NCBI RefSeq assembly: GCF_006335125.1
Contig: NZ_VDMO01000029.1
Span: forward strand, 1-39,167
Direction of reading: 5' to 3'
DNA: 39,167 nt
Source of the DNA: Deinococcus radiopugnans ATCC 19172
Lineage (GTDB): Bacteria > Deinococcota > Deinococci > Deinococcales > Deinococcaceae
The notes under the pieces: generated by a model
Told to the model about the DNA's origin: nothing
What the model saw: only the letters and a program-made list of their open reading frames with translations
Databases searched by the model: none
Part shown: in pieces, positions 29,740 through 37,793 of the stretch
How the letters are laid out: each line of letters opens with the position of its first letter
How positions within the stretch are numbered: the first letter of the stretch is position 1
Made by a program: the position numbers and the translations under genes

Positions 29740-30318
29740 AGGTTGACCGGCGGCGTCCACGCTGAGCTGCCGGGCTGTCAGGGGCGCGCGGCGCTCCAGC
29801 CGGAAGCCGAAGCCGGTCCAGCTCCACTCGCTGAGGGCCACGGATGCGGCGCCGCGTCCGCTGGCGTAGCGGCCTTCCAGGGCCACCAGTCGGCCACCGG
29901 GCAGCACACTCAGGACCAGGACCGGGCGGAACAGCGCGCTGCCCACCCAGACGTTGTGGTAGGTGCCGCGTGGCCCCGGCTTGAGCACCGCGATGTGGGC
30001 GCTGTCACCCAGCGCGTCCCGGTTGGCGGTGATGGGCGACGCGGTGGGGGACCAGCGCGTGATCGGCCAGTCGCTCCAGGGACGCCAGACGGCCAGCACG
30101 CATTCGGGGCTGCCGTCGCCGGTCACATCGGCGTAGGCCTGCGAGCGCACGTCCCAGCTTGCGGGCAGCTTCAGCGGTGGGCAGGGTGGGGGCGGGCGCA
30201 GCGCCCCGGCAGGGGCGAGGCTGCCGTCTGCCCGCAGCGCCTGCCAACCGCCCGCGTCGCCGCCTGCCTGCACCGGCCCGGTCAGCAGAAGGGCCGCCAG
30301 CAGCGCTGTTAGCCGCAC
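29728..30318 (-). CDS. Secreted protein with a possible FG-GAP/EF-hand-like repeat
   Basis: 196 residues from GTG 30318, which overlaps the CapA gene's end by 10 bases. The signal peptide ends VQA|GG near 18. The mature part has YADVTGDGSPECVLAVW, matching a single FG-GAP/VCBS-type Asp-rich calcium loop, then beta strands (GRLVALEGRYASGRGAASVALSEWSW). Function is unknown. It is the last gene of a four-gene envelope cluster; tight overlaps suggest a common job with the CapA and DUF3160 proteins. Confidence 0.7.
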   Translation of the reverse strand: MRLTALLAALLLTGPVQAGGDAGGWQALRADGSLAPAGALRPPPPCPPLKLPASWDVRSQAYADVTGDGSPECVLAVWRPWSDWPITRWSPTASPITANRDALGDSAHIAVLKPGPRGTYHNVWVGSALFRPVLVLSVLPGGRLVALEGRYASGRGAASVALSEWSWTGFGFRLERRAPLTARQLSVDAAGQPAVR

Positions 30319-31202
30319 GCGGGCAACCCCAGCCGACTGAGGATGCGGGGCCGTTCCTGAGCGTTGGCCGAGGAGACGCGGCCCGCGCGGTAACGGGTAG
30401 GCACCGCGCAGGCGCTCCAGCCCTGTGCCCCGTGCGGTCCCTGGGCCACGCGCGTGGCCCGCACCACCGCCCCCACCCGCGTGTCCGGGTAGGGCTGGTC
30501 CAGCAGCAGGTTGCCCAGGCTGTACAGCACCAGGGTCTGGCCCAGCCGATCGTGGCCCTGCAGGACGTGCGGCCCGCTGCCCACGATCAGGTCCGCCCCC
30601 GCCGAGGCCAGCTCGCGGGCCAGGTGCCGCTGCCGCGCCGTGACCGGGCCGTATTCCACGCCCCAGTGCACCCCCACCACCACCAGCTGGGCCTGCCGTG
30701 CCCCCTCCCGGATGGCGGACAGGGGCGGCGGTGTGCGGCCGTCGTCGAAGAACGCGGCCCACGCAACGGGCACGCCGCCCACCTCCGTGATGCTCAGGGC
30801 GCGGGTGACCGGGGTCAGTCCATGCTCCCGCAGCACCCGGCGCGACTGACGCTGTCCCGCCGCGCCGCCGTCGTGCGCGTGGTTGTTCTCCACGCCCAGG
30901 TGGGTGAAGGCGAACAGGGCCGCCGCTCCGGCGGGAGGTGCCCGCAGGTCCAGCCCGCCGCCCGTGTGCGGCGCGGTGGTCAGTGGCGACTCCAGATTGC
31001 CGAAGGTGGCGTCGGCCCTCAGCGCTTCACGCAGAGCGGCGAGCGTGGCCCCCCAGTCTGCCGCGTTGACCTGCGCCACCCCCCGCGCCACGCTCACGTC
31101 GCCCACCAGGGCGAAGGTCAGGGGCAGCTGGTGTTGCTGCCCGCCAGAAGTCAGGCCCAGCAGACCCAGGGCGGCCAGCAGCGCCCTTCCCCCTGCCCTC
31201 AC
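30309..31202 (-). CDS. CapA/PgsA-type metallophosphoesterase-like protein
   Basis: 297 residues from GTG 31202, which overlaps the DUF3160 stop (GTGA). N-terminal hydrophobic segment (RALLAALGLLGLTSGG) anchors or exports it. The domain shows the CapA motifs FALVGDVSVARGV, FGNLESPLT, LGVENNHAHDGG, VVVGVHWGVEYGP, GSGPHVLQGHDRLG and YSLGNLLLDQ; the His and Asp residues would bind two metals. In Bacillus, CapA acts in poly-gamma-glutamate capsule formation, but most CapA-like proteins in other bacteria have unknown substrates. No capsule genes are adjacent. Confidence 0.87.
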   Translation of the reverse strand: MRAGGRALLAALGLLGLTSGGQQHQLPLTFALVGDVSVARGVAQVNAADWGATLAALREALRADATFGNLESPLTTAPHTGGGLDLRAPPAGAAALFAFTHLGVENNHAHDGGAAGQRQSRRVLREHGLTPVTRALSITEVGGVPVAWAAFFDDGRTPPPLSAIREGARQAQLVVVGVHWGVEYGPVTARQRHLARELASAGADLIVGSGPHVLQGHDRLGQTLVLYSLGNLLLDQPYPDTRVGAVVRATRVAQGPHGAQGWSACAVPTRYRAGRVSSANAQERPRILSRLGLPACG

Positions 31203-33244
31203 CGCACCACGATGCCGTCCAGCCACGGGTGCATGGGCGGCAGGGTGCCGGCCTTCAGCCGCGCCCGCCACGCCTCGTCGGTCAGGCGCCCAGAAACGGG
31301 CACCGTGAACTCGTACTGCGAGTACACGCCGCCGCGCGCGATCTGCTGCCCTCCGCGTCCGTCCGGCACGACGGCGTACAGCTCGTGAATGGTGCCGGTG
31401 GCTTCCTCCAGCGCGCGGTCCGTCGCCGTCGCCACGTCGGCCACCACGCCTGCGTAGGGCGGCTCGTCGAAGGTGGGGGTGCCGCCGCCGTCCTCTCCCT
31501 CGGGATCGGTGCTGGCGAGCTTGAGCTGCTCCAGCCAGCCGCCGAAGAAGTGGATGCGGTCGTAGCTGTCCCGGCTCAGGGGCTGTCCGGCCAGTTGCCT
31601 GGCCGTGGCCGCTTTCAGGAAGTCCAGCATGTCGCGCAGGCTCTCCAGGTTGTTGGCGCTGCGCTCGGAGAGAATATTCTGCTCGGTCAGCACGCGGCGG
31701 GTCAGGGCCTCCAGCGCCAGCAGGCGGGTCCAGACCGCCGCATTCGGCTCCACGTACCCGCGTGGATGTTCGGGTTCCTCACCGGCGCCCATCTCGGCCA
31801 TCACCTGCTTGGCGTACAGCAACGTGTCGTGCCGCAGCTCGGTCCACGAGCCCAGCGCCGTGAGCATCTCCTTGCGGGTCCACGCGGGCGTGCGCATAAA
31901 GGCCGGGTAGCGGCTGTCGCGTGCCTCGGGTTTGGCCAGCGCCTGCAAGACGTACAGCCAGCCGCTGTAGACGTTGGCGTTCCAGTCGGCGGGGCGCAGC
32001 GCGGCGAACTGGCCCCGGACCTTTTGCATCTGCGTGCCGTAATTCGCGTAGCCCGCGTCCCCCAGCTTCTTCAACTCGTTCAGGGCCGCGTCGCTGCCCA
32101 TCGCGGCCAGCAGGTCCAGGCCGCGCGGAAGGGTGCGCGGCTTCTGTTCGGTGCCCACCTCGCGGTAGACCAGCTGTTGCAGCGCCGCGCCGTCCAGGGT
32201 GAAGCGCTGACCCATCAGCCGGAAGCCCAGCGTCTCGCGCCCGCGCACGTCCACGCCCTCGCCGGGTTTCGCCACCACGAAGACGCTGTTGACGCGCGGC
32301 GGCGGCAGCTTGGCCAGGGCGGCCTGGAACGCCTTCACCGTGGCGGCGTCGCCCAGCCGACGGATATTCCCGCCCGTCACCGTCTGAAGTGTCTGCGCGT
32401 ATTGCCGGTAATTGAGGTCGTCGCTCGCGCCGATCAGCAGGGCGGTGGGATCGTACAGCCGCGCCCACAGCGCCTGCGCCTGCGCGTCCCCGGTCAGCAG
32501 GTGCGTGATCAGGGCCGCCGTGCGCGTCTCGTCGGCTTTCTGCACCCGCAGGTTGATGCGGCCCAGCCACGTCAGCGTGCGGAAGGAGCGCTTCAGCGTT
32601 TCGGACCGGGTGTAGTGGCCGCGCGGCACGTACTGCGAGTAGTCCTCCAGCAGGCCCGAGGCCACGAAGATGGGCGACGGGGCAGTGCCCGCGTGGGCCT
32701 CGATCAGTTTCAGTTCCGCTGCCACCACCTGCGCCACTTCTGGCGGGACTGAGGCCGCCGGGTCCGCCAGTTTCTGCGCGACGGCCAGGTACGCCAGCGC
32801 CCGGCGAGCGTCGGCCTCCAGCGGGGTTCCGCCCAGCGCCTTCACCTGTTTCTGTGCGCCCGCCACCAGCCGCGCCGTGAGCTGCCGTGCCGCCGGGGCC
32901 AGTGTTTCACGCTCCAGATCGCGCAGCAATTTGTCGAAGACGAGGTGGTAGATGTGCAGCACCGCGTCGGTGGTCACGAAGACGGGCTGCTCGGCGTAGC
33001 GGGTGGCCTCGTACACCGCGTCGAACTGCCGCCACCCTGCGGGCGCGATCACGAAGCCCTGCCGCGTGAGGGCCGAGCGCTGGGCCGCGTTCAGGGCGGG
33101 CAGGCCCAGATCGGGGTTGCCCTTCAGCAGCCCTGGGTTGCTCAGGGTGCCGGGCTGTACGGGCAGCGTGAACACTTGTGCGTGTGTCCCGCTGGCGAGG
33201 GCCAGACCACCGGACAGGATCAGAACCATCTGGGTGCGCATCAT
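31199..33244 (-). CDS. DUF3160 secreted protein
   Basis: 681 residues from ATG 33244, or 680 from the next ATG. Signal peptide ends THA|Q near 22. The family DUF3160 is recognised by FVTTDAVLHIYHLVFDKLLRDLE, SQYVPRGHYTRSETLKRSFRTLTWLGR, RFTLDGAALQQLVYREVG and the C-terminal HPWLDGIVVR. Mostly helical; function unknown. GGAGG lies 4 nt before the first ATG and 7 nt before the second, so the second may be used. A MCTVEAS frame overlaps ATG 33244 as ATGA, without a clear -10. The stop overlaps the CapA gene's start, so the genes are coupled. Confidence 0.85.
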   Translation of the reverse strand: MMRTQMVLILSGGLALASGTHAQVFTLPVQPGTLSNPGLLKGNPDLGLPALNAAQRSALTRQGFVIAPAGWRQFDAVYEATRYAEQPVFVTTDAVLHIYHLVFDKLLRDLERETLAPAARQLTARLVAGAQKQVKALGGTPLEADARRALAYLAVAQKLADPAASVPPEVAQVVAAELKLIEAHAGTAPSPIFVASGLLEDYSQYVPRGHYTRSETLKRSFRTLTWLGRINLRVQKADETRTAALITHLLTGDAQAQALWARLYDPTALLIGASDDLNYRQYAQTLQTVTGGNIRRLGDAATVKAFQAALAKLPPPRVNSVFVVAKPGEGVDVRGRETLGFRLMGQRFTLDGAALQQLVYREVGTEQKPRTLPRGLDLLAAMGSDAALNELKKLGDAGYANYGTQMQKVRGQFAALRPADWNANVYSGWLYVLQALAKPEARDSRYPAFMRTPAWTRKEMLTALGSWTELRHDTLLYAKQVMAEMGAGEEPEHPRGYVEPNAAVWTRLLALEALTRRVLTEQNILSERSANNLESLRDMLDFLKAATARQLAGQPLSRDSYDRIHFFGGWLEQLKLASTDPEGEDGGGTPTFDEPPYAGVVADVATATDRALEEATGTIHELYAVVPDGRGGQQIARGGVYSQYEFTVPVSGRLTDEAWRARLKAGTLPPMHPWLDGIVVR

Positions 33245-33264
33245 GATGCCTCCACAGTACACAT
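33241..33264 (-). CDS. Possible mini-ORF overlapping the DUF3160 start
   Basis: ATG 33264 reads MCTVEAS and ends in a TGA overlapping ATG 33244. The upstream hexamer (CTGACT, 8 nt away) is a poor -10, so this is a weaker case. Confidence 0.2.
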   Translation of the reverse strand: MCTVEAS

Positions 33265-33341
33265 TGCCGCGCAGTCAGCTTCAGGCGGCTTACGAACATG
33301 AAGGCGGGTGCTCGGGGTGGCCCCGGCCAGAGCGACTGAAA

Positions 33342-34070
33342 TTACCGCCGGACTTCCAGAAACAGCGTCGGCTGGGTCTTATAAAATCCCTCCACGAAGG
33401 GACCGGTGTAGCTGCGGCCCCACGCATAATCCTCGTTGTGGTCAGGGCGCGGTCTGCGACTGATCTGGAGAGGCTGGCCTTCATAGGTGGCCGTGACCCG
33501 GTACGTCCCCCACATCACGTTGGCCAGCAGCGCCCCATCCCCCGTCCGCCGTGGACGGCCCTGGATGACGCGGCCTGCGCTGCCGTCGGCCAGCTTGCCC
33601 ACCGGGGTCAGGGTCAGCTCGATCTTGGTCTCGTCGATGTCGGAGGTGTCGATGGAGGGCGTCACGATCACGTGGCCCAGGCTGCCGTAAGGATCGGCGC
33701 TGGTCACGGGTTTCGGCTTAAAAGTGAAATTGCGGACGCCGCCCTCGGTGCCGGCCAGCAGCTTGGGGTTCTCGGGGATCAGGTCAATGCCCACCGTGTA
33801 GTCGCCGTACTTCAGGTTCACCGTCGCCGTGACGTTCCAGGTGCCTATGGGCTTGCTGATATCCAGCTTGTACTTGCCGTTGGCGTCGGTGTAGCCGATC
33901 ACGTTGGTGTTGTAGAACAGCGTGTTGTCGGCGATCACGGTGGCGCTCCGGACAGGTTGGCCCGCCGCATCCACCACGCGCCCAGTCACGCTCGCCGACA
34001 GCGCAGAGGTCAGAATCAAGGCGGCTCCCAGCGCTGTCAGCCGCGTCAAACGCCTGATCACATTGTCCAT
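33342..34070 (-). CDS. Secreted protein with carboxypeptidase regulatory-like domain
   Basis: 242 residues. The signal peptide (RLTRLTALGAALILTSALSA) is followed by a CarboxypepD_reg-like beta-sandwich: VTGRVVDAAGQPVRSATVIADN, TDANGKYKLDISKPIGTWNVTATV. A second beta domain follows with no family I recognise. Such domains often act as extracellular binding modules. Ribosome site AAGGTGAT precedes the ATG; TAACCT at 34081-34086 could be its -10. It is 97 bp upstream of DUF3160 in the same direction, possibly the same operon. Confidence 0.8.
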   Translation of the reverse strand: MDNVIRRLTRLTALGAALILTSALSASVTGRVVDAAGQPVRSATVIADNTLFYNTNVIGYTDANGKYKLDISKPIGTWNVTATVNLKYGDYTVGIDLIPENPKLLAGTEGGVRNFTFKPKPVTSADPYGSLGHVIVTPSIDTSDIDETKIELTLTPVGKLADGSAGRVIQGRPRRTGDGALLANVMWGTYRVTATYEGQPLQISRRPRPDHNEDYAWGRSYTGPFVEGFYKTQPTLFLEVRR

Positions 34071-34440
34071 AGATCACCTTAGGTTAAGAGCCGGGTAAAG
34101 AGCCTGAGAGTGAAGATTGTGGTAATTCGTTGGCCCTTGTCTCACACGCTGGCGAGATTGATGTGATCGTCGGGTGGCTGGGACTCTGGGTACACGAGTG
34201 GTGCTGCTCGGTAACAAAGGGTGCCTTTCGGAGAAGCTGGAGCTGTTCAATCGGGGCAACTGTTCAGGACAGGGGACGCGTTCTACGACAGCCCAAACAA
34301 CCTGTGCCCACCCTGTGTGACCCAATCAGGAGAGAAGGCACTGGTGTATGCTGATGGCTGCCCGGCTGCCCGGCTGGGAAAAGAGCGGAAGTTGACGTGA
34401 ATTCACGCCACCCGGTCGGTATCTACACCAGAGGTAACCC
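34071..34440. other. 370-bp gene-free divergent region before secG
   Basis: I see no gene here. Contents are a possible -10 TATGCT (34347-34352), an 8-bp unit GCTGCCCG repeated about 2.7 times (34357-34378), a 12-bp perfect palindrome CGTGAATTCACG (34396-34407), and a frame from GTG 34397 ending over the secG ATG. Confidence 0.5.
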
Positions 34441-34444
34441 ATGA
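34397..34444 (+). CDS. Possible mini-ORF overlapping secG start
   Basis: GTG 34397 reads MNSRHPVGIYTRGNP, then TGA overlapping the secG ATG as ATGA. It covers GAGGT. No TANNNT lies 5-8 nt before it, so a leaderless start is not supported. Confidence 0.25.
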   Translation: MNSRHPVGIYTRGNP

Positions 34445-34665
34445 TTCTGAACCTGTTTCTCGTGCTGTTCGCGCTGATCTGTGTGGCGCTGGTCTTCTTC
34501 ATTCTGCTGCAGGTGCCGCGTCAGGCGGGCCTCTCGGCCAGCATGGCTTCCGGCGGGTCTCTGCTGGGCGGCCGTGGTGTCGAAGGTGGCTTGGTCCGTA
34601 TTACCAGCGTCCTGGGCGGCTTTTTCATGCTGTTGGCGTTGCTGATCGGCATCGTTTCTCGCTGA
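34441..34665 (+). CDS. secG: Preprotein translocase subunit SecG
   Basis: 74 residues with two membrane segments (about 3-22 and 52-71) joined by a Gly/Ser loop. LQVPRQAGLSASMASGGSLLGGRG is the SecG loop (usual form KxxGLSxxxxGGxxxLFG). SecG assists SecYEA in protein export. Length is typical for short bacterial SecG. The Shine-Dalgarno GAGGT precedes it. A good terminator follows. Confidence 0.92.
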   Translation: MILNLFLVLFALICVALVFFILLQVPRQAGLSASMASGGSLLGGRGVEGGLVRITSVLGGFFMLLALLIGIVSR

Positions 34666-34681
34666 TTATCGCCCCCCCAGA

Positions 34682-34718
34682 CCCAGAAGCACCTCGCGAG
34701 AGCGGCTTCTGGGCTTTT
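34682..34718 (+). terminator. Terminator after secG
   Basis: CCCAGAAGC (34682-34690) pairs with GCTTCTGGG (34705-34713), followed by CTTTT. Confidence 0.8.
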
Positions 34719-34730
34719 CGTGGAAAATTC

Positions 34731-34758
34731 TTGCCTGAGAGCCTTACGTGTGTAAAGT
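34731..34758 (+). promoter_or_regulatory. Promoter P1 of the peptide transporter operon
   Basis: TTGCCT (34731-34736), 16 nt, TAAAGT (34753-34758), preceded by GTG. RNA would start near 34765. Confidence 0.6.
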
Positions 34759-34804
34759 GATGAGCGTTGAATTGGGTCAGGATCAAGGAAAGGTGATTTG
34801 GTGC

Positions 34805-34833
34805 TTGACCTGGACTAGGCCACTTCATATATT
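34805..34833 (+). promoter_or_regulatory. Promoter P2 of the peptide transporter operon
   Basis: TTGACC (34805-34810), exactly 17 nt, TATATT (34828-34833). It is the best consensus promoter in the window and would give a leader of about 110 nt. Confidence 0.75.
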
Positions 34834-34949
34834 GACCGCGCTGGAAACCCCACGACAACTAGGCAAGCGCCCGGCTACTGCCGGAACGTTCGCATTTCCA
34901 GAACTTCAGCTCGGAAGTTGTTGCCTGATCATCCTATTGGAGGATTCAC

Positions 34950-36716
34950 ATGAAGAAAGCACTGTTCCTGGCCCTGGCCATGGCCGCAACCACCTCGATG
35001 GCTGCTCCCTTCGTCTACCCCGCTGCCTGGACCGCCGAGCAGAACACCGCGAACAAGCGCGGCGGCGAGTACCGCGACTACACGCTGTCGGACTTTAAGA
35101 CCTTCAACCCCTTCACCAGTGCCGAGGCCACCAGCATCCCTGGCAGGATGGCGGACACCTCGGCGACCCTGTTCACCCAGGATCCCCGGACCAACGAGTT
35201 CATCCCCAAGATGGCAGACGGCCCCGCCGTGGTCAGCAACAACAACAAGCGTTTCGTGGTCAAGATCCGTCCTGGAATGAAGTTCAGCGATGGCCAGCCG
35301 ATCACCGCCGACGACTGGATCACCACCTGGAAGATCCACACCGACGACAAGGTGGGCAGCAACAGCTACGACACCTTCTTCATCAACGACAAGCCGGTCA
35401 CGATCAAGAAAATTAACGACATGACCCTGCAGTTCGACTTCCCCACCCAGAGCTCCACCGCCCTGAGCATCATGAGCTTCGCTCCCTGGCCGGATCACGT
35501 CTTCGGCAAGGCGTACAAGGCCGGCGGCGCGGAAGCCGTCAAGAAGATGTGGGGCCTGGGGACCAAACCCAGCGAGATCGTTTCGGCGGGCATGTGGGTG
35601 CTGGACAGCTACAAGGCCGGCGAGCGCGCCGTGCTGAAGGCCAACAAGTTCTACGGCGACTGGAACAAGGACAGCAAAGGCAACGCAATTCCTTACCTGA
35701 ACACCTACTCCTACCGCATCGTGCCTGACTTGAACGCTGGTCTGGCGGCGTACCTGGCCGGGCAGCTCGACAACTTTGGGGCCAGCAAGGCCGACGATCT
35801 GGCGCAGATCAAGAAGGCGATCGACGCTGGCAACCTCAAGGCGTTCCTGAAGGCCAACGTCAGCCCGCAGGCCACCTCCTCCTGGATCACCTTCAACTGG
35901 AACAAGTCCGGTGACCCCGCCAAGCAGGCGCTGTTCCGCGACGTGCGCTTCCGCCGCGCCATGAGCCATATCGCCAACCGTGACGCCATGATCAAGCTGG
36001 CGCTGGGCGGCCTGGGCAGCGAGGTGTACTTCAGCGTCTACCCCATCTTCAAGGACCAGACGGACGCGGGCCTGAAGGCTGGTGCGCCCGAGTACAAGTA
36101 CGATCTGGCGCAGGCCAGCAAGCTGCTGGCGCAGATCGGCTACAAGAAGAAGAACGCCGACGGCTACCTGGTGGACAGCAAGGGCAAGGTGCTGGAGTTC
36201 AACCTGTCGACCAACGCGGGCAACACCGTGCGTGAGCAGTTGGGCCAGATCTTCCGCGATGAGGCCAAGAAAGTGGGCGTCAAGGTCAACTTCACCCCCA
36301 TCGACTTCAACACCCTGGTGGGTCAGCTGACCGCCAAGGGCGAGAACCGTCCCTTCGACGCGATCCTGCTGGGTCTGTCGGGCGGCACCAACATTTGGCC
36401 CTTCGGCGTGAACGTGGTGCCCTGCGGGACCAACCTGCACAGCTACAACAACCCGACCGACGGCAAGTGCCTGACCAGTCAGGAACAGCTGATGACCAAG
36501 GAGTACTACCAGGGCGACGCCGAGCTGAACACCGCCAAGCGTCTGGCCATCGGCGCACAGCTGATGAAGAATGAGGGCGAGCTGCAGCCTGTGATCTACC
36601 TGGTGGGCACCAACTACCACGTGACCTACAACACCCGCGTGGGCGGTCAGTACCCGGATAACCTGATGGACGCCTACTACGGTTCGCGTGACATCGGCCT
36701 GACCTTCATCAAGTAA
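34950..36716 (+). CDS. Peptide ABC transporter substrate-binding protein (SBP_bac_5)
   Basis: 588 residues. The signal peptide (MKKALFLALAMAATTSMA) ends before APFVYPAAW; there is no lipobox Cys, so it is a soluble periplasmic or cell-surface form. The mature protein is a family-5 oligopeptide/dipeptide binding protein: the N-terminal strand YRDYTLSDFKTFNPF, FSDGQPITADDWITTWKIHTD, FRRAMSHIANRDAMI (typical FRxAxxxAIDR) and FNLSTNAGNTVREQLGQIFRDEAKKVGVKV. The strong TTGGAGGATT ribosome site and two tandem promoters suggest high expression. The cargo may be peptides, but nickel or sugar-like ligands cannot be excluded. Confidence 0.92.
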   Translation: MKKALFLALAMAATTSMAAPFVYPAAWTAEQNTANKRGGEYRDYTLSDFKTFNPFTSAEATSIPGRMADTSATLFTQDPRTNEFIPKMADGPAVVSNNNKRFVVKIRPGMKFSDGQPITADDWITTWKIHTDDKVGSNSYDTFFINDKPVTIKKINDMTLQFDFPTQSSTALSIMSFAPWPDHVFGKAYKAGGAEAVKKMWGLGTKPSEIVSAGMWVLDSYKAGERAVLKANKFYGDWNKDSKGNAIPYLNTYSYRIVPDLNAGLAAYLAGQLDNFGASKADDLAQIKKAIDAGNLKAFLKANVSPQATSSWITFNWNKSGDPAKQALFRDVRFRRAMSHIANRDAMIKLALGGLGSEVYFSVYPIFKDQTDAGLKAGAPEYKYDLAQASKLLAQIGYKKKNADGYLVDSKGKVLEFNLSTNAGNTVREQLGQIFRDEAKKVGVKVNFTPIDFNTLVGQLTAKGENRPFDAILLGLSGGTNIWPFGVNVVPCGTNLHSYNNPTDGKCLTSQEQLMTKEYYQGDAELNTAKRLAIGAQLMKNEGELQPVIYLVGTNYHVTYNTRVGGQYPDNLMDAYYGSRDIGLTFIK

Positions 36717-36735
36717 TCCAGCCACGTTCGTTTCA

Positions 36736-36766
36736 GGGGGTGGTCTGCTATGGGCGGACTACCCCC
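36736..36766 (+). terminator. Intercistronic hairpin between binding protein and permease
   Basis: 36736-36748 pairs with 36754-36766 (13 bp with two G-U pairs, 5-nt loop). There is no T run. Such hairpins usually stabilise the upstream message or let only part of transcription pass, giving excess binding protein. Confidence 0.65.
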
Positions 36767-36806
36767 CTTCCATTGAAAAAACCATCCAGAGCCAACGGAG
36801 AGAGGC

Positions 36807-37787
36807 ATGATCCCATTTTTAGTCCGGCGCTTTTTTCAGGCCATCCCCACGCTGCTGCTGGCCAGCGTGTTGATCTTTTTCGTGATCTCGCTGGCCCCCG
36901 GTGACTTCCTGACGCCCGCCAAGCTCAATCCTGGTATCAGCGAAGAGCAGCTCAGAAATCTGAGCGTCGGCTTTGGGCTGGACAAACCAGCCTATATTCA
37001 GTACTTCTACTGGATGTGGAACATGCTGCACGGCGACTTCGGCACGTCTTTCCAGTACACCCAGCCGGTCCTGCCTGTGATCTGGCCCCGCATCGTTAAC
37101 TCGGTCTATCTGGTTCTTCTGAATCTGGTGTTCTTCTACGCCATCGCCATTCCTGTCGGCGTGTACGGCGCGGTGCGCCAGAACAGCTTTGGTGACAAGG
37201 CCATCAACGTGGTGCTGTACTTCTTGCTAGGTTTTCCTAGCTTTTTCTTGTTTCTGATCGTAATTTACTTCATCCTTCAGATTCGCAATGCGACGGGCTG
37301 GGACATTCCATTGGGAGGGATGACCAGCAACGGCTATGAGCAACTTTCTGCGATTGGCCAGTTTTGGGATGTCCTGCGGCATCTGCTCATCCCGGCAATC
37401 GTCCTGGCGGTCACCGACGCGGCGGGTCTGACCCGTGTCATTCGGGGCCTGATGCTGGAAGTGATGCGCTCTGATTACATCCGCACGGCGCGGGCCAAAG
37501 GCGTCAGCGAGCGCACCGCCATCTGGAAACACACCTTCCGCAACGCCATCCTGCCGATTGTCGCGGGGATCGGCGGCCTGTTGCCCGGCGCCATCAGCGG
37601 CGCAGGCTTTGTAGAAGTGGTGTACAACTATCCTGGGATCACCCCCATGCTGCTCACGGCCATTCAAGCCTCAGACCTGTACCTGATCGCAGGCTTTACG
37701 GTCATTTCCACCATCTTGCTGATCATCGGCAACGCCCTCTCAGACATTCTCCTGGCTGTGGTTGACCCACGCATCAAGGTCGGGTGA
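36807..37787 (+). CDS. Peptide ABC transporter permease, DppB/OppB type
   Basis: 326 residues with six membrane segments (about 10-30, 100-125, 135-160, 195-215, 245-270, 290-312). N-terminal FLVRRFFQAIPTLLLASVLIFFVISLAPGD is the family hallmark; the EAA loop RTARAKGVSERTAIWKHTFRNAILPI contacts the ATPase. GGAGAGAGG precedes the ATG. The local GC is lower than in the surrounding genes. DppC follows after 6 bp. Confidence 0.93.
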   Translation: MIPFLVRRFFQAIPTLLLASVLIFFVISLAPGDFLTPAKLNPGISEEQLRNLSVGFGLDKPAYIQYFYWMWNMLHGDFGTSFQYTQPVLPVIWPRIVNSVYLVLLNLVFFYAIAIPVGVYGAVRQNSFGDKAINVVLYFLLGFPSFFLFLIVIYFILQIRNATGWDIPLGGMTSNGYEQLSAIGQFWDVLRHLLIPAIVLAVTDAAGLTRVIRGLMLEVMRSDYIRTARAKGVSERTAIWKHTFRNAILPIVAGIGGLLPGAISGAGFVEVVYNYPGITPMLLTAIQASDLYLIAGFTVISTILLIIGNALSDILLAVVDPRIKVG

Positions 37788-37793
37788 GGTGAA

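Noticed and set aside
34764..34949. Mini-ORF before the peptide-binding protein
   Set aside because: The frame ending at the ATGA overlap has no ATG or GTG, so this gene does not share the pattern.
34929..36725. 598-residue minus-strand frame opposite the binding protein
   Set aside because: Shadow of a clear SBP_bac_5 gene; valine/glutamine/histidine-rich with no domain.
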